From the NCBI RefSeq assembly GCF_000482245.1, contig NZ_AWNH01000115.1, positions 62,001-126,000 of the forward strand: a DNA stretch of 64,000 nt. The letters run 5' to 3'. Position numbers and translations under genes: made by a program. The notes beneath the pieces were generated by a model that was not told the DNA's origin, did no database searches, and saw nothing but the letters and a program-made list of their open reading frames with translations. The stretch comes from Leptolyngbya sp. Heron Island J. GTDB taxonomy: Bacteria; Cyanobacteriota; Cyanobacteriia; Phormidesmidales; Phormidesmidaceae. Of this stretch, positions 10,491-17,653 are shown one piece after another; positions within the stretch are counted from its first letter, which is position 1; every line of letters begins with the position of its first letter.

Positions 10491-10655
10491 GTGTGCCTTC
10501 AAAGGAAAAAGGACTGCCTCAGTATTAAAACTAACTAAAAGGTTGGCTGAAATCAGCTGTCTGGCAAAGTTTTCAGGATTTAGCCCCGAAGCGAATGATC
10601 TATATTGGTATGGATTGATATTGGTCATCTTCACCCAAGCACGACATCTACTCCA

Positions 10656-12659
10656 ATGGGAAAATATGCACTCCTTATCGGTATTGCTGAGTATCCAGAC
10701 GGGCTGACAAATTTGCCCGCAGCAACTGAGGATGTGGCTGCTTTAGAGCGAGTTTTAGTAGATAAAACCTTGGGTGGCTTTGACCATGTCCAGACCTTGA
10801 CCGATTTGCCCGCTGGTCAGCTGACACGGGCCATTGAACTTTGGTTTGCCGACCGTCAGCCCGATGATTTAGCCCTGCTGTTTTTCTCAGGTCATGGTCT
10901 TAAAGATGAGCGCAGAGATCTGTATTTTGCCGCCAGCAACACAGAAAAAATCCGCGAAAAGCTGGTAACTTCGACTGCTGTTGCGGCCAGAAATATTCAC
11001 AACTTTATTTGCTATAGTCGCTGCAAACATCAAATTGTTATTCTAGACTGCTGCTTTAGCGGTGCTTTTGGCGATGTGCTAGTTAAAGATGATGGAGAAG
11101 TTCCGATTGAAGATGTATTGGGAGCAGAGGGTCGAGTTGTTCTAACTTCGACTAATTCGGTAGGATATTCTTTCGGAGACGAAGAGGGGGACGGTCCGTC
11201 TATCTACACTCGTTACTTGGTAGAAGGGATTGAAAAAGGGGCGGCAGACCTGAATGGAGATGGTTGGATCTCGGTGGATGAGCTACACGAGTTTGCTAGC
11301 CGCAAGGTGCAAGAAGAATCTCCCGCTATGAGCCCTAAGATTATTACGCTGCGAGATGAAGGGTATAAGCTAATTGTGGCCCGGTCACCTCAAGATAAAC
11401 CGGAGGTGAAATATCGAAAAGCAGTCGAGAAAAAAGCTCGCACGGGCAAATTTACCATTCCTGCTCGGCGTCAGCTGCATTCGCTGCGTAGGCAGTACGG
11501 GCTATCAGAAGCAGCAGCAAAGATTATTGAAGAAGAGGTTTTACAACCCTATCGGGAGTATCAGCGCAAGCTAGCGGAGTATAGGGAAACGTTACAGGCT
11601 TGCTTAGAAGAAGAGTCTCCTCTTAGTCAGGAGACAATTGTTGATCTAAAAGACTATCAGAAACATTTGAGTTTGAAAGATGATGATGTCCGACCGATGG
11701 AGAAAGAGCTTGTTGGTCAAGCTATTGAGGTAGAAGTAGAAGTTCTGGGAGAAAAGACAAAGCCTCAGCAATTTGTGGCTCAAGAGGACTCATCCAAAAA
11801 GTCAAAAACTAAGCAATATCCTACGTTTCCCTTTAAGACAGCCAAGGTAGACGAACAAGGTAATGTGATTGAAATCATACCGGGAAAAGCAGAACACTTT
11901 GCTGAAGACTTGGGTAATGGCCTGACGTTGGAGATGGTACGTGTTCCTGGTGGTACATTTATGATGGGAGCCGCTGAGGGTGAAGCAGGTGCAAGTGAGG
12001 ACGAGTACCCGCAGCATGAGGTGAAGCTGCCTGAGTTTTGGATGGGAAAATTTACGATAACTCAGGAGCAGTGGCAAGCGGTTGCAAATCTTCAGAAAAT
12101 TGGTCGAGATTTAAAGAGTGATCCGTCTAGGTTCAAGGATGCAAAGCGTCCGGTTGAGAATGTAACCTGGCAGGATGCTGAGAAGTTTTGTAAACGACTA
12201 TCGCAGAAGACTGGGAAAGAATATACGTTGCCTAGTGAAGCACAGTGGGAGTATGCCTGTCGGGCTAGAATGACGACACCATTTCATTTCGGACTAACAA
12301 TTTCATCAGAGTTAGCCAACTATGATGCCAGCCAGCTCTATGGTAAAGGCCAGAAAGGTGAGTATCGACAGAAAACTACGGAAGTAGGTAGCTTTGCGAT
12401 CGCAAATGCATTTGGTCTCTACGATATGCACGGCAACGTATGGGAATGGTGTTTAGATAGCTGGCATGATTCTTATGAAGGAGCCCCCACAGACGGAAGT
12501 GCATGGATATCTTCTGGCGAAAATAGGAGAGTACTGCGGGGCGGTTCCTGGCTCCATGGTCCGGGCAACTGTCGCTCTGCCAATCGCGACGGGGATACGC
12601 TCGGCAACTACTACAGCCTTATCGGTTTTCGGGTGGTCTGTTTTCCTTCCAGGACTTAA
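10656..12659 (+). CDS. Caspase-family protease fused to a C-terminal FGE/SUMF1-type domain; candidate DGR target protein
   Basis: A 667-residue protein from the ATG at 10656; the frame stays open to a TTG at 10605, but the caspase fold starts right at MGKYALLIGI. Residues 1-245 are a C14-type peptidase with catalytic His80 in FFSGHG and Cys133 in LDCCFSGAF. Residues about 250-400 are a charged, helical linker. Residues about 420-667 are a formylglycine-generating-enzyme/C-type-lectin fold: MVRVPGGTFMMG, ENVTWQDAEKFC, LPSEAQWEYACRA, GLYDMHGNVWEWC, RVLRGGSW and GFRVVC. The C-terminal 35 residues match the variable-region layout of cyanobacterial DGR targets (see 12537-12641). A caspase joined to a diversified ligand-binding domain suggests sensing through the FGE domain and killing or signalling through proteolysis; that role is inference. 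No frameshift is seen. Confidence 0.9.
   Translation: MGKYALLIGIAEYPDGLTNLPAATEDVAALERVLVDKTLGGFDHVQTLTDLPAGQLTRAIELWFADRQPDDLALLFFSGHGLKDERRDLYFAASNTEKIREKLVTSTAVAARNIHNFICYSRCKHQIVILDCCFSGAFGDVLVKDDGEVPIEDVLGAEGRVVLTSTNSVGYSFGDEEGDGPSIYTRYLVEGIEKGAADLNGDGWISVDELHEFASRKVQEESPAMSPKIITLRDEGYKLIVARSPQDKPEVKYRKAVEKKARTGKFTIPARRQLHSLRRQYGLSEAAAKIIEEEVLQPYREYQRKLAEYRETLQACLEEESPLSQETIVDLKDYQKHLSLKDDDVRPMEKELVGQAIEVEVEVLGEKTKPQQFVAQEDSSKKSKTKQYPTFPFKTAKVDEQGNVIEIIPGKAEHFAEDLGNGLTLEMVRVPGGTFMMGAAEGEAGASEDEYPQHEVKLPEFWMGKFTITQEQWQAVANLQKIGRDLKSDPSRFKDAKRPVENVTWQDAEKFCKRLSQKTGKEYTLPSEAQWEYACRARMTTPFHFGLTISSELANYDASQLYGKGQKGEYRQKTTEVGSFAIANAFGLYDMHGNVWEWCLDSWHDSYEGAPTDGSAWISSGENRRVLRGGSWLHGPGNCRSANRDGDTLGNYYSLIGFRVVCFPSRT
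12537..12641 (+). other. Putative DGR variable region (VR) at the 3' end of the caspase-FGE gene
   Basis: Between the fixed motifs RGGSW and IGFRVVC, the fixed residues P, CRSA and R alternate with variable codons. Nearly all variable codons are NNY: CTC, CAT, GGT, GGC, AAC, AAT, GAC, GAT, CTC, GGC, AAC, TAC, TAC, AGC, CTT. The exceptions are GGG and ACG. Template repeats of cyanobacterial DGRs, as I recall them, encode RGGSW followed by runs of Asn (AAC/AAT), CRSA, more Asn runs and IGFRVV. Adenine-specific mutagenesis of AAY codons would give exactly this NNY pattern. No template repeat or reverse transcriptase is in the window. Confidence 0.6.
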
Positions 12660-12681
12660 TATTAGCTCTTTACTCCTCGCC

Positions 12682-12808
12682 CCCAGGTTCTGCCTGGGCG
12701 ACTCTACCCGGTGGCTCCGCCACCCATTGCCAGAGGCAGAGCCTCCTCCAGATGCGGTCCAGGAGAGCCTGGGACCGAGCGGCAGCAGTCCAGGCAGAGC
12801 CTGGGACT
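12682..12808. repeat. Array of five short hairpins directly downstream of the VR
   Basis: Five successive inverted repeats start 23 nt after the stop codon: CCCAGG-5-CCTGGG (12682-12698), GGTGG-5-CCACC (12710-12724), GAGGC-3-GCCTC (12733-12745), GGTCCAGG-4-CCTGGGACC with one bulge (12756-12776), and AGTCCAGGC-3-GCCTGGGACT with one bulge (12787-12808). They share CCAGGC/GAGCCTGG cores, so they look like a degenerate repeat family. They may act as a terminator for the two convergent genes. Hairpins after the VR also matter for retrohoming in characterised DGRs. Confidence 0.7.
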
Positions 12809-12821
12809 GAGCCTGGAATTG

Positions 12822-13904
12822 CTAGGCGATGGTTACTTCATCCGAGAGGTACACATCCTGGATTAAATGGAATAGCTTAATTCCTTCCTTGAAGTCTCGT
12901 TGAAATGTCTTACGGCCTGAAATTAACCCGCAGCCACCGGCTCGCTTGTTGATTACTGCAGTCCGTACTGCCTCAGCAAAGTCATTCTCTCCTGATGCGC
13001 CACCTGAATTAATTAACCCAGCACGACCGGCGTAGCAATTGAGTACCTGATAGCGGGTTAAATCAATCGGATGCTCCGTTGTCAGCTCTGAATACACCAA
13101 ATCGTGGGTTTTTCCATACTTTTCACTCGTCGCCTGAGCTACGGCTTTATATCCCCCATTATTCAGCGGCAGCTTTTGTTTGATAATGTCGGCCTCAATT
13201 GTCACCCCCAGATGATTGGCCTGCCCCGTCAGGTCAGCGGAGACATGGTAGTCCTGATCTTCTTGCTTAAATACACCGTTGCGTAAGTAACACCATAAGA
13301 TTGTTGCTAGACCTAGCTCATGGGCGCGGGCAAAGGCTCTGCTGACTTCCTGAATCTGTCGTGAGGCTTCGGGTGAGCCAAAGTAGATAGTGGCACCGAC
13401 AGCTACAGCGCCTAGATTCCAGGCTTGTTCAACCGAGGCAAACATCAGCTGGTCAAACTGGTTGGGATAGGTCAATAGCTCATTATGATTGAGCTTGACG
13501 ATAAAGGGAATTTTGTGGGCATATTTGCGGGACATCATTCCCATAACGCCCAGGGTGGTGGCGACGGCATTGCAGCTGCCTGCGATCGCAAGCTCAATAA
13601 TATTCTGGGGGTCAAAGTAAATCGGATTTGGTGCAAACGATGCGGCTCCCGAATGTTCAATCCCTTGATCCACCGGCAAAATTGATAGATAGCCCGTATT
13701 GGCTAATCGGCCGGTACTGTAGAGCTGCTGCAAGCTACGTAATACCTGCGGGTTACGGTCGGTTTGAGCAAAAATCCGATCTACCCAGTCAGCTCCTGGC
13801 AGATGTAGTTGGTCTTTAGGAATTTTTGCCCTATGGCCTAGTAAGTCATCAGCTGCTTGACCCAGCCATTCAGCGATTGATGGGGAGGATGAGGTTACAA
13901 CCAT
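12822..13904 (-). CDS. fbaB: Class I fructose-bisphosphate aldolase (FbaB/DhnA type)
   Basis: A 360-residue Schiff-base aldolase that cleaves fructose 1,6-bisphosphate in glycolysis and works in reverse in the Calvin cycle and gluconeogenesis. The FbaB-type signature [14 protein letters not shown] is at about residues 72-85, followed by [27 protein letters not shown]. The active-site region [10 protein letters not shown] and the C-terminal phosphate-binding [13 protein letters not shown] and [10 protein letters not shown] are present. The length equals E. coli FbaB plus a short N-terminal extension. The gene is monocistronic on the minus strand, convergent with the caspase gene. Confidence 0.93.
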   Translation of the reverse strand: MVVTSSSPSIAEWLGQAADDLLGHRAKIPKDQLHLPGADWVDRIFAQTDRNPQVLRSLQQLYSTGRLANTGYLSILPVDQGIEHSGAASFAPNPIYFDPQNIIELAIAGSCNAVATTLGVMGMMSRKYAHKIPFIVKLNHNELLTYPNQFDQLMFASVEQAWNLGAVAVGATIYFGSPEASRQIQEVSRAFARAHELGLATILWCYLRNGVFKQEDQDYHVSADLTGQANHLGVTIEADIIKQKLPLNNGGYKAVAQATSEKYGKTHDLVYSELTTEHPIDLTRYQVLNCYAGRAGLINSGGASGENDFAEAVRTAVINKRAGGCGLISGRKTFQRDFKEGIKLFHLIQDVYLSDEVTIA

Positions 13905-14013
13905 AGTAATTTCATTACGGATAATGCCGGTACCCCCAGGTTAACGCGCCCTTTTTGATTTGAAATAGCAGGAATCTTAAAATCAGCTCTTGAAACTATG
14001 GTGTTTTATTGTC

Positions 14014-14122
14014 TGAGCGCACGATACAAAGTATGTCGATTGCCATCGCGTTTGCGTAATTGGACCCCTAGATTTGAAGAGGAGCCCATCAGGTTGCATT
14101 GGTTAGCAAAATCGTGCGCTCA
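14014..14122. repeat. 109-nt segment bounded by 12-bp perfect inverted repeats
   Basis: TGAGCGCACGAT at 14014-14025 and its exact reverse complement ATCGTGCGCTCA at 14111-14122 bracket 85 nt of non-coding DNA. No target-site duplication is visible at the borders. The right arm ends 11 nt before the lipoprotein start codon and abuts its GAGGTGA ribosome binding site, so the structure could also be regulatory. Confidence 0.6.
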
Positions 14123-14133
14123 CGAGGTGAAAA

Positions 14134-14995
14134 ATGCATCGCAAATTACTGGTTAGTCTCGTTTATTTGGGACTAACGGCTTGTAGTCACAGCTCAGTTC
14201 AGCCAACAGCGATGAAGAATACCCTGGTCTCAACCATTGCGCCTCTGGATACTTCCCTACCCGCCACTCAATTGCCATCTAAAGTGGCTGCGATCTCTGT
14301 AGCTTCTCTGTCCAGCCTGAATACTGAAACATTTCCCTATGAGCTGCTGCAGGCACGTAACTATCATGGTGATGAAATCCTCGCGACCTCTGGGGAGCAG
14401 TGGTGGGGATTATTTATCACGGATGCTGGGTTTGAGCTGTTGCCAACGACCATTACTGTAAATACGATTCGAGATCCCTTTGTAGATCTAGAGGAGGGTG
14501 AGTTGACGGGAAAAGAAGTTGTGACTGACAATGACTCTTTATCCGTATTTCTGGTAAAAGGTCCAGACTTCTTAGAGGCTGGCACCGTTAAAACAGTCTT
14601 TTCTGGTGCCGCTACTATTCCTAACAGTCAGCCTCAGACAGGACGTCTGTCTTCTTTGAGTTTGATTTTTGATGTTGATGAAGCCTCAAAGATACCGATT
14701 CACCATCGGGTTTAGTCTAACTGAAGTTAGCTCGGGTGAGACTCTGCAGACTGTTTTGACGTTTTCTGAGGATGGGGATGGAAAAACTCAGGAATATGAA
14801 CTAGAGAATTGCTGTGATTGGACCGGCCCCAGTCTGTTATGGGCTGGAGATTTAGATCGTGATGGCAAGCTTGATTTCTTATTGGATACTTCAACACACT
14901 ACAATGTTTCTGAGCCGACATTATTTCTCTCGTCCCTAGCGCGAACAGGAGAAGTTGCTCGTCCGGTTGCCAGACAATCTTCAGTTGGCGGTTAG
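14134..14995 (+). pseudogene. Frameshifted lipoprotein gene
   Basis: Two overlapping plus-strand frames read as one protein. The first (14134-14715) begins with a lipoprotein signal, MHRKLLVSLVYLGLTAC with Cys17 in a lipobox, and stops after an unnatural IPIHHRV end. The second (within 14669-14995) carries on with RYRFTIGFSLTEV, WTGPSLLWAGDLDRDGKLDFLLD and LFLSSLA, a beta-rich, FG-GAP/VCBS-like calcium-type segment. Dropping one A from the AAA run at 14688-14690 joins the frames as DEASRYRFTIGFS, giving about 286 residues. So there is a single-base insertion, or a sequencing error. The ribosome binding site GAGGTGA precedes the ATG. Function unknown; an outer-membrane or periplasmic lipoprotein if intact. 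Confidence 0.7.
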
Positions 14996-15034
14996 GGATC
15001 AGGATTTTATCAGATCCAACAATGTTGTCTGCAG

Positions 15035-15054
15035 AGGCGTTCCATGGAACGCCT
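15035..15054. repeat. Perfect 20-nt palindrome, GGCGTTCCATGGAACGCC family
   Basis: AGGCGTTCCATGGAACGCCT is centred on an NcoI-like CCATGG. The same core occurs in a 36-nt palindrome at 62908-62943, so this is a dispersed palindromic family. It lies about 40 nt after the broken lipoprotein gene. Confidence 0.85.
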
Positions 15055-15224
15055 GTATGGCAAAAGATAGGGCCTAATTGAATCCTCATGCCTTAGCGAT
15101 TGAGTCTCGATCGTAATCTCTAGTGAGATGCTGATGTGGATGAGTCGATGGGTGGATGGGTGGATGAAATGGCTGCCAAATTTTCTGCCTGGGACTTTAT
15201 TGCTGTGCAATCCCCCTAGCGGAC

Positions 15225-15438
15225 CTACCGTGTATACACAAGTCGAAGAATGACTCAAGATGTCGAGCCCAATCTGCGAGAAGAGCAAAGCTCTACATCC
15301 CCCAACCCCTTCTCCCTCGGGAAGAAGGGGAGTTAGTCTCAAAGTCCTTCTCCCCCAGGGAGAAGGATTTAGGATGAGGGCTAATGCAGAGCATGGAGCT
15401 GATTCCCAGTAGATCTCCTAGATGTGTGTACACGCTAG
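15225..15438. mobile_element. Putative MITE (214 bp) with 16-bp terminal inverted repeats and 11-bp flanking direct repeats
   Basis: The left end CTACCGTGTATACACA (15225-15240) and the reverse complement of the right end, CTAGCGTGTACACACA (15423-15438), match at 14 of 16 positions. Both ends abut exact 11-bp direct repeats CCCTAGCGGAC (15214-15224 and 15439-15449), as expected for a target-site duplication. There is no transposase, so it would be non-autonomous. It lies between the broken lipoprotein gene and the ABC permease. Confidence 0.65.
15306..15367. repeat. Paired CCCTTCTCCC hairpins inside the MITE
   Basis: Two hairpins: CCCCTTCTCCC pairs with GGGAAGAAGGGG at 15306-15330 (one bulge), and TCCTTCTCCC pairs perfectly with GGGAGAAGGA at 15345-15367. 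This CCCCTTCTCCC...AAAGTC motif is, from memory, a common cyanobacterial intergenic repeat. Confidence 0.7.
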
Positions 15439-15463
15439 CCCTAGCGGACTGAATCAATGCAGC

Positions 15464-16390
15464 CTAACGACTCCCTTTCGGATCAAGGGCATCCCGAAGA
15501 CCATCGCCCAACAGATTAAAGGCTAAAACAGTTAGGGTAATAAATAATCCCGGAAACATAATAGTCCAAGGTGCTGACAGGGAATAGCCGCCCTTAAAGG
15601 CATCGGAGAGCATGGTGCCGAGTTCTGGCGTGGGGGGCTGAGCGCCCAAGCCTAAGAAACCTAGACCAGCTGCTTCTAACGTTGAGGTCCCAATGGCCAA
15701 TGTGGCCTGTACCACGAGTGGGGCTAGGCTAGCTGGCAATATGTGCAGAAACACAACCCGAGGTGGTTTAGCGCCAAAGGCACGGACGGTTTGGACAAAT
15801 TCTTGTTCCCTTAGGGAGAGCACCATACTCCGGGTGAGTCGGATGAATTTGGGAATTTGGACAATGCCGACGGCAAACATGACGCTGATGACACTGGGGC
15901 CGGTGACGGTAACGACTGCGATCGCAAGCAAAATCGACGGAAACGCCAGCATCACATCTGTTATCCAGCCGATCACTGTTTCTGTCCAGCCTCGAAAGTA
16001 GCCCGCCGATAATCCTAGTGCTACGCCAATTAGCAAACCAATTAAGACTGAAACTAGGCCAATCACCAATGACGTTCTGAGGCCGTACCAAACCAGGGTC
16101 AAAATGTCGCGACCCAGACCATCAGCTCCAAACCAATGCTCCAGACTCGGCCCCTGTAACCGAGCGGCATAGTTGCGATCGGAGGCGGGATCGTAGGGGT
16201 TAAGCACTGGCGCTAGCAGGGCGGCTAGCATAATAAAAATGGTGATGCCGAGACCAATTAGTCCTGAGGTTGATTCTAAAAAACGCTGAACGGCGCGGTT
16301 TTTTAATAGTTTGGGAATGGGTTTAGTGGTGGTAGCAGGCGTCATGGTTTTGGGTGTGGAAGATGTAGAGATGCCCAGCGGTGCGTCCAA
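15464..16390 (-). CDS. Peptide/nickel-type ABC transporter permease (DppC-like)
   Basis: A 308-residue inner-membrane subunit of a dipeptide/oligopeptide-family importer. It has an N-terminal cytoplasmic stretch (residues 1-38), TM1 at about 42-64, and the DppC-type HWFGADGLGRDIL motif near 88-100. Four further TM segments follow, with the EAA coupling loop FVQTVRAFGAKPPRVVFLHILP near 193-214. The protein ends in LLGDGLRDALDP, typical of the family. It is the last gene of the run binding protein, DppB-like, DppC-like, 69 nt after the DppB-like gene. The substrate cannot be read from sequence; peptides, Ni or opines are all possible. Confidence 0.92.
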   Translation of the reverse strand: MDAPLGISTSSTPKTMTPATTTKPIPKLLKNRAVQRFLESTSGLIGLGITIFIMLAALLAPVLNPYDPASDRNYAARLQGPSLEHWFGADGLGRDILTLVWYGLRTSLVIGLVSVLIGLLIGVALGLSAGYFRGWTETVIGWITDVMLAFPSILLAIAVVTVTGPSVISVMFAVGIVQIPKFIRLTRSMVLSLREQEFVQTVRAFGAKPPRVVFLHILPASLAPLVVQATLAIGTSTLEAAGLGFLGLGAQPPTPELGTMLSDAFKGGYSLSAPWTIMFPGLFITLTVLAFNLLGDGLRDALDPKGSR

Positions 16391-16459
16391 TTCAGGGTGT
16401 TGAACATTTGGCGATATCTGTAGGATGTTGAGAATTTGCCGATATTTTGGAGGGTGCCC

Positions 16460-17470
16460 CTACTTGTATTGAATTCTGGGGTCTAGAAAGGCGTAGGAGA
16501 TATCTACAATCAAATTCACTAGGACAAATACGAGGGCTACGAACACTACGCCGCCCTGCACCACTGGGTAATCGCGTTGCAAAATGCCTTCGTAAATCCA
16601 TTTGCCAATACCGGGCCAGGAGAAAATTGTTTCGGTTAAAATCGCTCCCCCTAACAGGGTGCCAAATTCTAGGCCGACAATGGTGACTACAGGCAGCATG
16701 GCGTTTTTAAGGGCATGTTTACCAATCACAAACAGCTCTAGCAACCCCTTGGCTCGGGCGGTGCGAATATAGTCTTGAGAGAGAACTTCTAACATGGCAC
16801 TGCGGGTAATCCGTGCCAAAATCGCCAGGGGAATTGTGCTCAGGGTAATAGCGGGCAGCAACAGATGGGCCAAAATGTTTTTGAGGGCTGCAAAGTTTCC
16901 TTGAACCAGGGCGTCAAAGATAAAAAAGCCGGTGATGGGTTCAAAGTTATAGCCTGCCTCAATGCCAATCCGCCCGCTGGGGGGAAGCCATTGTAAATTG
17001 ACGGCAAAGAGATAAACCAGCAACAGCCCGAGCCAGTATACGGGCATGGATACTCCTATGAGTGAACCGCTCATGGTGAGATTGTCAATCAAACTGTTTT
17101 TGCGCACAGCGGCAATCACACCAGCGGGAATACCCAATAGGAGAGCAATCAACATGGCTGAAACTGATAGCTCAAAGGTGGCGGGCCATCGCAGCCTGAT
17201 CTCATCCCAAATGGGAATGCCGGTAAAGATACTTTCTCCCAGGTCAAATCTTAATAAGCTGCCCAGAAAAGATAAGTACTGCAGCGGCAACGGCTCGTTT
17301 AAGCCCATACGCTCTCGCAACGCCGCTACCTGGTCAGGGTTGGCCCGGTCCCCCAGTAACACTAGGGCGGGATCGCCGGGAATTAGATGTAAAAAGGCAA
17401 ACACGAGCAGGGAAATGCCCAGCAGTACGGGAACTAGCTGGAGTAAGCGTTTGAGGATGTATCTACCCAT
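16460..17470 (-). CDS. Peptide/nickel-type ABC transporter permease (DppB-like)
   Basis: A 336-residue inner-membrane permease that pairs with the DppC-like subunit downstream. The N-terminus MGRYILKRLLQLVPVLLGISLLVF and the LIPGDPALVLLGD segment are characteristic of DppB/OppB. The EAA loop DYIRTARAKGL is near residues 232-242, and the C-terminus ends in ISYAFLDPRIQY. About six TM segments are visible. It lies 183 nt downstream of the binding-protein gene. The gap contains a C-run/G-run hairpin around 17569-17592 that could attenuate expression of the permeases relative to the binding protein. Confidence 0.92.
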   Translation of the reverse strand: MGRYILKRLLQLVPVLLGISLLVFAFLHLIPGDPALVLLGDRANPDQVAALRERMGLNEPLPLQYLSFLGSLLRFDLGESIFTGIPIWDEIRLRWPATFELSVSAMLIALLLGIPAGVIAAVRKNSLIDNLTMSGSLIGVSMPVYWLGLLLVYLFAVNLQWLPPSGRIGIEAGYNFEPITGFFIFDALVQGNFAALKNILAHLLLPAITLSTIPLAILARITRSAMLEVLSQDYIRTARAKGLLELFVIGKHALKNAMLPVVTIVGLEFGTLLGGAILTETIFSWPGIGKWIYEGILQRDYPVVQGGVVFVALVFVLVNLIVDISYAFLDPRIQYK

Positions 17471-17653
17471 GGAGATTCTTTACGGCTAGTGTCGATGCGA
17501 GGGGGACAGCGGCTGGTGGTTGTGGTTTTAACGGCGGTACTGGGTTGAGTCAGTAGATGGTCTCAATGCCCCCAGGATTGGGGGTTGGGGGCAGACTCTA
17601 GGACGTTAAACAGTTTGTTCAAATCTTATAAAGAATTGAGTTCACCTACTTAT

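Noticed and set aside
12466-12810. 114-codon plus-strand frame overlapping the end of the caspase-FGE gene
   Set aside because: It lies mostly inside a clear CDS in another frame and runs into the hairpin array; composition is Pro/Ser-rich shadow.
12660-12821. Direct evidence of a DGR template repeat next to the VR
   Set aside because: I looked for a second copy of the RGGSW-CRSA-GFRVV coding segment in the window and found none; there is also no reverse transcriptase. The DGR link therefore rests on the VR alone.
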